A program made the translations under genes and the position numbers. A stretch of 64,000 nucleotides of DNA from Haloarcula nitratireducens. Its GTDB lineage: Archaea; Halobacteriota; Halobacteria; Halobacteriales; Haloarculaceae. The notes below the pieces were generated by a model, which worked only from the letters and a program-made list of their open reading frames with translations, was not told the origin of the DNA and did no database searches. The DNA lies in NCBI RefSeq assembly GCF_019599505.1, contig NZ_RKLT01000015.1, forward strand, positions 1 to 64,000. The letters run 5' to 3'. This document shows positions 1 through 8,025 of the stretch, piece after piece (position 1 is the first letter of the stretch; each line of letters opens with the position of its first letter).

Positions 1-324
1 CGCCCGGAGGACCTGACGCTCCACGACGACCCGACCGGCGGCCACGAGTTCGAGGCCGTCGTCGACGTCGTCGAACCGATGGGCAGCATCTCCTACGTCT
101 ACCTGCAACCGAGACAGCAGGACCACGGGGAACCGTTCATCGCGGAGACGGACGGCCAGCGCCCCATCAGCGAGGGGTCGGAGGTCTACGTCGAGATACC
201 CGACGAAGACATTCACCTCTTCGACGCCAAGACCGGTGAGACGATTCACCAGCGCAAGCTGGACGCCGACGCCGAACTCGCCCTCGAAGACGGGATGCAG
301 ACCGTCAGCAGTTCCTCGGACTGA
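1..324 (+). CDS. ABC transporter ATP-binding protein, C-terminal end (partial)
   Basis: Only the last 107 codons are present; the frame is open from the first base. The visible part matches the C-terminal OB/TOBE-type regulatory domain of sugar ABC ATPases of the MalK/UgpC group: an RPEDLTL start, a strand ending in VVEPMGS, then a second strand pair around YVEIPDEDIHLFDAKTG. The nucleotide-binding domain lies outside the window. It stands 78 bp upstream of a sugar-phosphate aldolase and a sugar kinase, so it probably energises uptake of the sugar degraded by those enzymes. The family is clear; the substrate is inferred only from the neighbours. Confidence 0.8.
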   Translation, partial: RPEDLTLHDDPTGGHEFEAVVDVVEPMGSISYVYLQPRQQDHGEPFIAETDGQRPISEGSEVYVEIPDEDIHLFDAKTGETIHQRKLDADAELALEDGMQTVSSSSD

Positions 325-402
325 GCCGGGAAACCGGTACTCTTTCCGGTACCCCCCACCGACGTTCGACTACGCGGTTCGAGACCGATTCAGACATCAA
401 CG

Positions 403-1056
403 ATGACATCACGAGACCTAGCACACTACGAGACGAGAAACGCTATCTGTGAGTACGGCCGAAGCCTGCTCGAAGACGACCTGACGACCGGGACCGGCGG
501 CAACCTGAGCGCCCGCCTCGACGACGACCTCGTCGCCATCAGCCCCTCGGGGATTCCCTACGACGACGTGACGCCGGCGGACGTTCCCGTCGTGAAGACG
601 GACGGAACTGTCGTCGAGGGCGAGGTCGAGCCCTCGACGGAACTGCCGATGCACTTGGCCGTCTACGAGTCCCGGCCCGACGTGGGCGGCGTCGTCCACA
701 CGCACTCGCCGTACGCGACCACGTTCGCCTCGCTGGGCGAGTCGATCCCGGCCTCGCACTACCTCATCTCCTTTACGGGGACCGAGGTGCCGGTCGCGGA
801 GTACGAGACCCACGCGACGACGGAACTCGGCGAGGCGGCCGTCGAATCGCTCGGCGAGGAGTTCAACGCGACGCTGCTTCGCAACCACGGCGTCCTGACC
901 GCCGACGAGTCCCTCGACGACGCCTACACCGTCGCCCTGATGGTCGAGTACTGCGCGCGCATCCACCACCAGGCGAAGGCCATCGGCGACCCCGAAATCC
1001 TCCCGGACGACGAGATCGACCGCCTGAGCGACAAGCTCGACGCCTACGGGCAGTGA
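403..1056 (+). CDS. fucA: Class II (zinc) sugar-phosphate aldolase, fuculose/rhamnulose-1-phosphate type
   Basis: A 217-residue protein of the class II aldolase/adducin family, cleaving a 1-phosphoketose into dihydroxyacetone phosphate and an aldehyde (lactaldehyde for fuculose or rhamnulose phosphate). It has the phosphate-binding TGGNLSAR (31-38), a catalytic Glu near 80, and zinc histidines at 99 and 101 (VVHTHSPYA) and 162 (RNHGV), the same layout and size as E. coli FucA. The stop is 17 bp before the rhamnulokinase start, so the two are probably co-transcribed. Whether the substrate is L-fuculose-1-P or L-rhamnulose-1-P cannot be told from sequence. No sugar isomerase is seen in the window. 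Confidence 0.85.
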   Translation: MTSRDLAHYETRNAICEYGRSLLEDDLTTGTGGNLSARLDDDLVAISPSGIPYDDVTPADVPVVKTDGTVVEGEVEPSTELPMHLAVYESRPDVGGVVHTHSPYATTFASLGESIPASHYLISFTGTEVPVAEYETHATTELGEAAVESLGEEFNATLLRNHGVLTADESLDDAYTVALMVEYCARIHHQAKAIGDPEILPDDEIDRLSDKLDAYGQ

Positions 1057-1073
1057 CAGGGAGCTGACCAGGC

Positions 1074-2531
1074 ATGAAACACGTCGCTATCGACGTCGGC
1101 GCGAGCGGCGGAACCGTCTACCTCGGGGAAGTGACGCCAGAGACGTTCGACGTGACTGAAGTCGCGCGGTTCGAGAACGGGCCGGTCGAGACGGACGGCC
1201 GCTACGCGTGGGACCTCTCGGCGCTCCGCGGGCGGATGATCGAAGGGCTCGAAGCCGCGGCCGAAGCGGGCGGCGCGTTCGAGACGGTCGGCGTCGACAC
1301 TTGGGGCCTCGACTTCGGCCTCCTCGCGGACGGCGAGGTGCTCCGGGACCCCACCTCCTACCGGGACCCCGAGTCGACGGCCGCCCGCGAAGAGCTGTTC
1401 GAAGCCGTCTCCAAGCGGCGGCTCTTCGAGGAGACGGGCATCACGAACTGGAACACGCCGAACACGCTCTGGCAGCTCTACACCGTCGCCCAACGGGAGC
1501 CGGAACTGCTCGACCGGGCCGACCGCCTGCTCATGATGCCGCAACTGCTCTCGACGCTGCTCGGCGGCGAGGAGGCCGGTGAGGTGACCGTCGCCTCGAC
1601 CACGCAGATGGTCGACCCCGCGCGGCGCGCGTGGGCGACCGACCTGCTCGACGAGCTGTCGCTGCCAACTGACCCGCTCCCGACGCTGGCCGAACCGGGT
1701 CAGCGGCTCGGTCCGGTCGCCGACGAGGTGGCGGCTCCCCTCCCCTCGACGCCCGAACTCGTCACGCCGGCGAGCCACGACACGGCGTCGGCCGTCGCGG
1801 GGCTCCCCCTCTCGGACGGCTCCGCGTTCCTGAACACGGGGTCGTGGTTCATCCTCGGCGTCGAGCGCGAGGAACCGGTTCGGACCGACCGAGCCTTCGA
1901 GCGCGGCGTCTCGAACGAGCTCGGCGCGGACGGCACCGTCCGACTCCTGAAGAACGTGGACGGCTTCTTCATCCTCGAGGCCTGCCGCGACGCGTGGCGC
2001 GAGGCGGACGAGTCCGTCGACTACGACGACCTGCTCGCGGCCGCGCGCGAAGCGCCGGCGCGGACGGCGTTCGTCGATCCCGACGCCGAGTCGTTCAGCA
2101 TCGACGACCCGATGCCCGAACAGATCCGCGCGTACTGCCGTCGGACCGACCAGCCGGTTCCCGAGGGACGCGGCGGCATCGTCCGCTGTCTCCTCGACAG
2201 TCTGGTGGCGAAGACGGCGCTGGCCTTCGACGAGATCGCGGCCGTCGTCGAGGACCCGCCCGAGCGAATCAACCTCGGCGGCGGCGGCGTCAGGAACGAC
2301 CTGTTCTGTCAGTTGCTCGCCGACGCCACCGACCGACCGGTGACGTCCGGGCCGGTCGAAGCCACCGCCGTCGGCAACGTCCTCACCCAGGCCGTCGCGG
2401 CCGGCACGCTCCCGGACGTGGCGACCGGCCGCCGGCTCGTCGCGTCGTCGTTCGCGACGACGACCTACGAACCGACCGGTGAGGACTGGGCCGAGACGAA
2501 AGAACGAGTCGCCGCGCTGCCGACCGACTGA
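1074..2531 (+). CDS. rhaB: Rhamnulokinase-like FGGY carbohydrate kinase
   Basis: A 485-residue FGGY-family kinase, close to the family norm. The N-terminal domain opens with a phosphate loop DVGASGGTVYLGEV (8-21) of RhaB type. The C-terminal ATPase domain has NTGSWFILGVE and a GGGGVRNDLFCQLLADAT segment followed by GPVEATAVGN, which resembles RhaB more than FucK or XylB. It would phosphorylate L-rhamnulose or a related ketose for the aldolase encoded 17 bp upstream. Together they indicate a phosphorylative deoxy-sugar route rather than the diketo-hydrolase route known from Haloferax rhamnose catabolism. Substrate identity is inferred. Confidence 0.85.
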   Translation: MKHVAIDVGASGGTVYLGEVTPETFDVTEVARFENGPVETDGRYAWDLSALRGRMIEGLEAAAEAGGAFETVGVDTWGLDFGLLADGEVLRDPTSYRDPESTAAREELFEAVSKRRLFEETGITNWNTPNTLWQLYTVAQREPELLDRADRLLMMPQLLSTLLGGEEAGEVTVASTTQMVDPARRAWATDLLDELSLPTDPLPTLAEPGQRLGPVADEVAAPLPSTPELVTPASHDTASAVAGLPLSDGSAFLNTGSWFILGVEREEPVRTDRAFERGVSNELGADGTVRLLKNVDGFFILEACRDAWREADESVDYDDLLAAAREAPARTAFVDPDAESFSIDDPMPEQIRAYCRRTDQPVPEGRGGIVRCLLDSLVAKTALAFDEIAAVVEDPPERINLGGGGVRNDLFCQLLADATDRPVTSGPVEATAVGNVLTQAVAAGTLPDVATGRRLVASSFATTTYEPTGEDWAETKERVAALPTD

Positions 2532-2556
2532 CGACTAAAAACGCTTTCTGCTGTCT

Positions 2557-3330
2557 CTACCGCGCCGTGTAGCCGCCGTCGATGTTGACCGTCGTCCCGG
2601 TCATGTACGAGGAGGCGTCCGACGCGAGGTAGACGACGAGGTCGCGCAGCTCCTCCGGTTGGCCGAGTCGACCGAGCGGGGTGTTTTCGAGCCACGTCTC
2701 CTCCATGTCGGGGTTCTCCGCGAGCACCTCGTCGACGAGTTCGGTGCGCATGTAGCCGGGCGCGATGGCGTTGACCCGGACGCCGCGGTCGCCCCACTCG
2801 ACGGCCAGCGACTGGGTCAGCATCCTGACCCCCGCCTTCGTCGTGTTGTAACTGGCCTGCTTCTGCGGGACGTTGACGTCGAAGCCCGACATCGAGGAGA
2901 TGTTGACGATGCGCCCCTCGCCGCGTTCGAGCATCTGTTGACCGACGTGTTTCGCACAGAGGAAGACGCCGTCTAAGTTGACCGCGACGACGCGCCGCCA
3001 GGAGTCGATCGGCGTCTCCTCGGCCGCCGAGTTCTCGACGATGCCGGCGTTGTTGACCAGCACGTCGATCGGACCGAGGCGGTCGGTGACGTCTTCGACC
3101 ATCGCTTCGACCGACGCCTCGTCGGTCACGTCGACCTCGACGGCGACGACGTCGGTCTCGCCGTCGAGTTCGGATGCGGTTCGCTCGGCCTTCTCTAGGT
3201 TCACGTCCGCGATGGCGACGTCGGCCCCCATCTCCGCGAGGGCGTCTGCCATCTCTCTGCCGAGTCCCTGTGCGGCCCCGGTGACGATAGCCGTCTCTCC
3301 GTCGAGGGAGAAGCGTTCGAGTGCGCTCAT
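2557..3330 (-). CDS. SDR-family oxidoreductase (sugar/polyol dehydrogenase-like)
   Basis: A 257-residue classical short-chain dehydrogenase if started at the ATG at 3330 (MSALERFSLDG). An in-frame start 11 codons upstream is less likely because the protein then carries a non-family leader. It shows TGAAQGLG (17-24) for NAD(P) binding, NNAG, a catalytic Ser in VNISSMSG, YNTTK as the YxxxK pair, and a C-terminal IDGGYTAR. Such enzymes oxidise sugars or sugar alcohols, or reduce 3-oxoacids. It lies on the opposite strand from the kinase and converges with it (25 bp apart) and diverges from the dehydratase gene at 3453, so it may be controlled with the sugar locus. Confidence 0.85.
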   Translation of the reverse strand: MSALERFSLDGETAIVTGAAQGLGREMADALAEMGADVAIADVNLEKAERTASELDGETDVVAVEVDVTDEASVEAMVEDVTDRLGPIDVLVNNAGIVENSAAEETPIDSWRRVVAVNLDGVFLCAKHVGQQMLERGEGRIVNISSMSGFDVNVPQKQASYNTTKAGVRMLTQSLAVEWGDRGVRVNAIAPGYMRTELVDEVLAENPDMEETWLENTPLGRLGQPEELRDLVVYLASDASSYMTGTTVNIDGGYTAR

Positions 3331-3452
3331 GTGGACGAGTAAAGGAGCGGTTTCCACCGGCATAAAACTAGGTCTATCCGACGCGTTCGCCCCGCCGACT
3401 CGGTCCGTTTCGAGCCTGTCGTTTCAAGTGCTCACTCGTCTATGACCTACGC

Positions 3453-4604
3453 ATGCAAATCACCGATTACGAACTGTTCGCCGTGCCGCCCCGGTGGTTG
3501 CTACTGAAGTTGGAGACCGACGAGGGCGTCGTGGGCTGGGGGGAACCGATCGTACAGGGGCGGCTGGAGACGGTTCGGGCGGCCGTCAGCGAACTCGTCG
3601 AGGGCTACCTCCTGGGTATGGACCCGCTCCGGACGGAGTATCACTGGCGGAAGCTCTACCAGTCCGGGTACTTCCGCGGCGGGCCGATCCTGATGAGCGC
3701 GCTCGCGGGTATCGACCACGCGCTGTGGGACATCAAGGGCCGTCACTACGACGCGCCGATCCACGACCTGCTGGGCGGGCACGTCCGCGACCGGATGATG
3801 GTCTACCAGTGGGTGGGCGGCGACGATCCCGGCGACGTGGCCAAATCAGCGGAACGGGACCGCGAGCGGGGCTATCGCGCGTTCAAGCTCAACTACCCGC
3901 AGGAGTTTCGCCCGCTGGAGACGCCGATGGCCGTCGACCGCGCGGTCGACAGAATCGGCGTGCTCCGGGACGCCATCGGCCGCGACGCGTTCCTCGGCAT
4001 CGACTTCCACGGCCGCGTCTCGAAGCCGATGGCCCCCGAACTCGTCAGGCGGCTCGAACCCTACAGCCTGATGTTCGTCGACCAGCCGCTGTCGCCGGAA
4101 CACGGCGACGGGTTCGAGAGCATCGCTACCCGCACCACCATCCCCATCTCGACGGGCGAGCGGCTCTACTCCCGCTACGACTTCAAGCGACTGCTCGTCG
4201 AGGACGCCGTCTCCATCATCCAGCCCGACGTCACGCACGTCGGCGGCATCAGCGAGATGCGCCGCATCGTCTCGATGGCCGAGGCCTTCGACGTGTCGGT
4301 CGTCCCCCACTGTCCGCTGGGACCCGTCGCCTTCGCCGCCAGTCTGCAGGTCTGTTTCTGCTCACAGAACGCCCTCGTTCAGGAGCAGGACCTCGAACTC
4401 CACGACCCCGAGTCCAGCCAGCGACTGGCGCTGCTCGAAGACCCCGCGGTGTTCGGGTTCGACGACGGCTACGTCGAGCGGCCGACCGGCCCGGGACTCG
4501 GTATCGAAATCGACGAGGCGTCCCTCCGCAAGCAGGCCCAGACGCAGGTCAACTGGAACAACCCGGTCTGGCACCACGCGGACGGCAGTATCGCCGAGTG
4601 GTGA
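3453..4604 (+). CDS. dgoD: Galactonate dehydratase-type enolase-superfamily enzyme
   Basis: A 383-residue mandelate-racemase/enolase superfamily protein that tracks E. coli DgoD along its length: PPRWLLLKLETDEGVVGWGEP, GGPILMSALAGIDHALWDIKG, GIDFHGRVSKPMA (metal Asp and catalytic His), STGERLYSR (metal Glu), and PHCPLGPVAFAAS (second catalytic His). It should dehydrate an aldonate (galactonate, or fuconate/rhamnonate) to a 2-keto-3-deoxy acid in the cytoplasm. The second metal position, Glu in the DgoD IEEP motif, is Asp here (FVDQP). A polyol dehydrogenase follows 52 bp downstream. The reaction class is firm; the exact aldonate is not. Confidence 0.85.
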   Translation: MQITDYELFAVPPRWLLLKLETDEGVVGWGEPIVQGRLETVRAAVSELVEGYLLGMDPLRTEYHWRKLYQSGYFRGGPILMSALAGIDHALWDIKGRHYDAPIHDLLGGHVRDRMMVYQWVGGDDPGDVAKSAERDRERGYRAFKLNYPQEFRPLETPMAVDRAVDRIGVLRDAIGRDAFLGIDFHGRVSKPMAPELVRRLEPYSLMFVDQPLSPEHGDGFESIATRTTIPISTGERLYSRYDFKRLLVEDAVSIIQPDVTHVGGISEMRRIVSMAEAFDVSVVPHCPLGPVAFAASLQVCFCSQNALVQEQDLELHDPESSQRLALLEDPAVFGFDDGYVERPTGPGLGIEIDEASLRKQAQTQVNWNNPVWHHADGSIAEW

Positions 4605-4656
4605 CTCGCCGACCTCAGCCCCGCATTTTTTGTGGTCTCACGAGAACAGGATACGT

Positions 4657-5688
4657 ATGCGCACCGCAGTGTTAGCCGAACCCACTCAGTTCGAACTGGA
4701 AGAGCGCCCGCGACCGTCGCCCGGCCCCGACGACGTACTCGTCGCTATCCGGGACGTCGGCATCTGTGGATCGGACGTCCATTACTACGAACACGGCCGC
4801 ATCGGCGACTACGTCGTCGACTACCCGCTCGTCCTCGGTCACGAGAGCGCGGGCGAAGTCGTCGACGTCGGCGAGGAAGTCACGGGGCTCGAACCCGGCG
4901 ACCGCGTCGCGCTGGAACCGGGCGTCCCCTGCCGTCGCTGTGCCCACTGCAAGCGCGGCGACTACCACCTCTGTGAGGACGTGCGGTTCATGGCGACGCC
5001 GCCCCACGACGGCGCGTTCACCGAGTACGTCTCCTGGCCCGCGGACTTCGCGTACCAACTGCCCGAGAACGTCTCCACCGCCGAGGGGGCGCTCTGTGAA
5101 CCCCTCTCCGTCGGGATACACGCCTGCCGACGCGGGGACGTGGGGACGGGCGACACCGTCCTCGTCGCCGGGGCCGGACCCATCGGCCTGCTGGCGATGG
5201 AGGCCGCCCGCGCCGCGGGTGCCACCGATATCGTCGTCTCGGACGTCGTCGAAGAGAAACTCGACTTCGCCGCCGAGCGCGGGGCCGACTTGACCGTCGA
5301 TGTGACCGAAACGGACCTCGAAACCGCGATCGACGAGTACACCGACGGCGTCGGCGCGGACGTCGTCGTCGAGGCGTCCGGCGCCGACCCCTCTATCCAG
5401 TCGACGGTGGACGCCGTCCGTCGCGGCGGCACCGTCGTCCTCGTCGGACTGGCCGACGAGGCCACCGTCCCGTTCGACGTGCTGGAGGTCATCGACAACG
5501 AGATCGACGTCCACGGCTCGTTCCGGTACAAGAACACCTACGACGCTGCCATCGACCTCCTCGCCGACGACGCCGTGGACGTCGAGGGCATCGTCGACTT
5601 CGAATCCCCGCTCGACGACATCGAGGCGGCGTTCCAGCGAGCGATGGAACCCGCGGCGATCAAGGGGATGATCACGTTCGATCCGTGA
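4657..5688 (+). CDS. Zinc-dependent medium-chain polyol/sugar dehydrogenase
   Basis: A 343-residue MDR-family dehydrogenase resembling sorbitol/xylitol or threonine dehydrogenases. Catalytic zinc residues lie in GICGSDVHYY and GHESAGEV. A four-cysteine structural zinc lobe (C-x2-C-x2-C-x7-C) follows at GVPCRRCAHCKRGDYHLCED. The cofactor fold is marked by VAGAGPIGLLAM. The chosen ATG (4657) gives the canonical MRTAVL start; an in-frame start at 4630 adds nine atypical residues. With the upstream dehydratase it forms a plausible sugar-oxidation module, oxidising a polyol or aldose with NAD(P). Confidence 0.85.
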   Translation: MRTAVLAEPTQFELEERPRPSPGPDDVLVAIRDVGICGSDVHYYEHGRIGDYVVDYPLVLGHESAGEVVDVGEEVTGLEPGDRVALEPGVPCRRCAHCKRGDYHLCEDVRFMATPPHDGAFTEYVSWPADFAYQLPENVSTAEGALCEPLSVGIHACRRGDVGTGDTVLVAGAGPIGLLAMEAARAAGATDIVVSDVVEEKLDFAAERGADLTVDVTETDLETAIDEYTDGVGADVVVEASGADPSIQSTVDAVRRGGTVVLVGLADEATVPFDVLEVIDNEIDVHGSFRYKNTYDAAIDLLADDAVDVEGIVDFESPLDDIEAAFQRAMEPAAIKGMITFDP

Positions 5689-6027
5689 GATGAGCGGCGA
5701 CGACGCGGAACGAGACGACGCGACCGATATGGAGACTCAAAACGAGTCAATTGAATACTAAAATATTGGATATAGCTGTAAGAGTGTCTATATATGTTGG
5801 TTGCGGGCACATATATCCAAATATGGCTTTATAAGGTATAATTCACGGGAGCAATGCGGACAAATGACGGCAGATATGCCGAATATACGCCTCAAAATGT
5901 CCGGATATCCGCCGCTCGAAGACGGGTCACGTCCGGCTCACCGAACACGGGACTGGTGCCGCGAGAAGCGGTCGTCAACTGTCGTCGACGAACTCGAAAA
6001 CGAGACTGGACGGCGCGACGTTCCCGC
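5689..6027. other. AT-rich gap between two convergent genes
   Basis: 339 bp between the polyol dehydrogenase and the DUF4112 gene, which face each other. The stretch 5725-5900 is strikingly AT-rich against the GC-rich surroundings. It holds a hairpin GACTC-AAAAC-GAGTC (5734-5748) suitable as a terminator, a wide inverted repeat TTGGATATA/TATATCCAA (5766-5774 and 5812-5820), and TATA-like runs. I see no convincing gene: the plus-strand reading frames running on from here encode low-complexity Arg/Ser-rich peptides antisense to the next gene. Confidence 0.5.
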
Positions 6028-6531
6028 TCAGTTCCCGTGGACGTGGTCTTCGATCATCTTCTGGTTCCAGACGTTGGCCTTCCAGAACGCGTCGAACACC
6101 GTCCCCAGGACGGGGACCGAACCGCCGGCGATGTCGACGGCGACCAGGAGGAGCATCTTCGCCAGCGTGTTCCGCGGAACGTCGAGGCGAGCCGCTTCCA
6201 CGAGGGGGTACAGCGAGAAGGCCCCCGCGATGATGTCACCGGCGACCGGGACGACGCTGAGTATCGGGTCGAGTCCGATGCGGAAGTCGGTCCCCGGTAC
6301 CGGGATCGCGTCGTCGAGCAGGTTACTCACCGTCTCGACCCGCTGGAGGGCCGCTTCCTCTCGGGCCGTCGCCTGCCCGTTTCCGTCGGTCTCGACGGTC
6401 ACGTTGCCCGACGCGTCCTCGCCGTCCGATTCCGTTTCGACGGGGATCTCCTGCCCCGTCGTCTCCTCGCTGTTCGTCTCGTCGGTCGCATCGTCCGAAC
6501 TCGTCTCGGAGACGTCGCTCTCGTTTTCCAT
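6028..6531 (-). CDS. DUF4112 family membrane-associated protein
   Basis: A 167-residue protein. The first ~55 residues are acidic and Ser/Thr-rich, probably disordered. The rest is the DUF4112 domain: VSNLLDDAIPVPGTDFRIGLDPI, then VVPVAGDIIAGAF and two hydrophobic segments with GGSVPVLGTVFDAFWKAN near the C-terminus. The family occurs in archaea and bacteria and has no established function. The hydrophobic stretches suggest membrane association. It appears to be a single-gene unit. Confidence 0.8.
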   Translation of the reverse strand: MENESDVSETSSDDATDETNSEETTGQEIPVETESDGEDASGNVTVETDGNGQATAREEAALQRVETVSNLLDDAIPVPGTDFRIGLDPILSVVPVAGDIIAGAFSLYPLVEAARLDVPRNTLAKMLLLVAVDIAGGSVPVLGTVFDAFWKANVWNQKMIEDHVHGN

Positions 6532-6625
6532 ACCCGTACTTGGCGGCTACGCCGAATAAGCCTCTTCCCGGCAGGTGCAGGGTCAGCGCGCTCGTCGCTC
6601 GCGAGAAAATTTCGGGGCAGCGCGG

Positions 6626-6865
6626 TTACCGACCGCGGTCGAGATGCAGTTCGTCGTCGGTCGTCTCGGCCACTGCGTCGGCCTTGACGGGATACGTGTC
6701 CTCGTCGCGGTCTCCCCAGCCGAGCACCGACTTCAGTTCGTCCGTCAGCCCGGCGTTGGGGTCGACGTATGCCGTCCCGCGGTCGACCTCTTTGACGATG
6801 CCGACCTTCTCGCCGCCGGCCGTGACGACGTCTTTGCCCTCGTCGCCGTCGGATAGTGTTGCCAT
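6626..6865 (-). CDS. Small conserved haloarchaeal protein, PRC-barrel-like
   Basis: A 79-residue acidic protein starting MATLSDGDEGKDVV. It contains a beta-rich segment (GEKVGIVKEVDRGTAYVDPN) reminiscent of PRC-barrel or other small barrel folds, followed by the charged tail GWGDRDEDTYPVKADAV. No catalytic motif is visible. It lies upstream on the same strand as the DUF4112 gene, 94 bp away, and could share its transcript. The reading frame has haloarchaeal codon use and an acidic composition, which support a real gene; the fold assignment is tentative. Confidence 0.65.
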   Translation of the reverse strand: MATLSDGDEGKDVVTAGGEKVGIVKEVDRGTAYVDPNAGLTDELKSVLGWGDRDEDTYPVKADAVAETTDDELHLDRGR

Positions 6866-6979
6866 CGTAGCTCCCTCTTCGGAACGCGTCCCCCTGGCCG
6901 TTCAGCCTGCACGTGCCACGGTTCCCGTCCGCCGGGAACGCCGGCGACTATTAAAACGGGGGCGACCCTCTGGCCGACC

Positions 6980-7942
6980 ATGCCACGAGTAGTCGTCAGC
7001 GACGACCCGATGCTAGACGCCGCGTTGCTCCGCGCGGAACTCGACGCCGAGGTGGTCGAAGCCGACACCGGCGACGACGACGCGCTGCCGGCGGCGGCGC
7101 GCGGTGCCGAGGCGCTCGTCGTCGACGTGAACACGCCGGTCACCGCCGCCGTCCTCGACGAACTCGACGAGTTACGGATCGTCGCTCGCGCGGGCGTCGG
7201 CATCGACAACGTCGACGTGGCCGCGGCGGCCGAGAACGGCGTCGCGGTGACGAACGTCCCCGAGTACTGCACCGAGGAGGTGGCGACCCACACGGTGACG
7301 CTCTTGCTCGACTGTATCCGCACCGTCGCCGCCTACGACCGAGACGTTCGAGACGGTAACTGGGGGTGGGAGCGAACCCGGCCGATTCACCGGGTCCGCG
7401 GCCGGACGCTCGGACTGGTCTCCTTCGGTCCCATCGCCCGCCGCGCCAGAGAGCGCCTGCGCGGGTTCGACCTCGACGTGGTCGCCTACGACCCCTACGT
7501 CGACGCCGAGACGATGGCCGACGCCGACGTGGAGAAGGTCGCGCTGGCGGAGCTGTACGACCGGGCCGACTACGTCTCCCTGCACGCACCGTTGACCGAC
7601 GACACCCGCGGGATGGTCGACGCCGCGGCGCTCGACGCGATGTGCGACCACGCCGTCCTCGTCAACACCGGTCGCGGCGGCCTGATAGACGAAGACGCGC
7701 TCGCGACGGCGCTGGCCGAGGGAACTATCGCCGGGGCCGGTCTGGACGTGCTCCGCGAGGAGCCGCCGAGCGAGGGCCATCCGCTCGTCGGACTGGACAA
7801 CTGCGTCGTCACGCCCCACGCCGGGTGGTACTCCGAGGAGGCCCGCGAGGAACTGCACGCCACCGTCACCGCGAACGTCCGGGCGGCATTCGCGGGCGAG
7901 ACGCCGCCCGACTACATCGATCCGGAGACCGGGTGGCTGTAA
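6980..7942 (+). CDS. D-isomer-specific 2-hydroxyacid dehydrogenase, CtBP/SerA-like
   Basis: A 320-residue cytoplasmic NAD-dependent dehydrogenase. The substrate domain contains ARAGVGIDNVDV. The cofactor domain carries a GLVSFGPIARRA phosphate loop, then NTGRGGLIDEDAL, a conserved Glu in LREEPPSEGHPL, and the catalytic His in TPHAGWYS. The final GxG position of the loop is slightly divergent, as in the C-terminal-binding-protein-like subgroup. The C-terminal ACT domain of phosphoglycerate dehydrogenase is absent, so serine synthesis is unlikely. It probably reduces a 2-ketoacid; the substrate is unknown. Confidence 0.85.
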   Translation: MPRVVVSDDPMLDAALLRAELDAEVVEADTGDDDALPAAARGAEALVVDVNTPVTAAVLDELDELRIVARAGVGIDNVDVAAAAENGVAVTNVPEYCTEEVATHTVTLLLDCIRTVAAYDRDVRDGNWGWERTRPIHRVRGRTLGLVSFGPIARRARERLRGFDLDVVAYDPYVDAETMADADVEKVALAELYDRADYVSLHAPLTDDTRGMVDAAALDAMCDHAVLVNTGRGGLIDEDALATALAEGTIAGAGLDVLREEPPSEGHPLVGLDNCVVTPHAGWYSEEAREELHATVTANVRAAFAGETPPDYIDPETGWL

Positions 7943-8025
7943 GCGACTCTATCCGACAGTCACTCGGCGACCGGTTCGTATCAATCGTACTAGCTTATGC
8001 CCTCTACCACCGTCTCTATACGGTG

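Noticed and set aside
5801..6559. Plus-strand frame through the AT-rich gap
   Set aside because: It runs antisense to the DUF4112 gene for most of its length and is Ser/Thr/Arg-rich with no domain.
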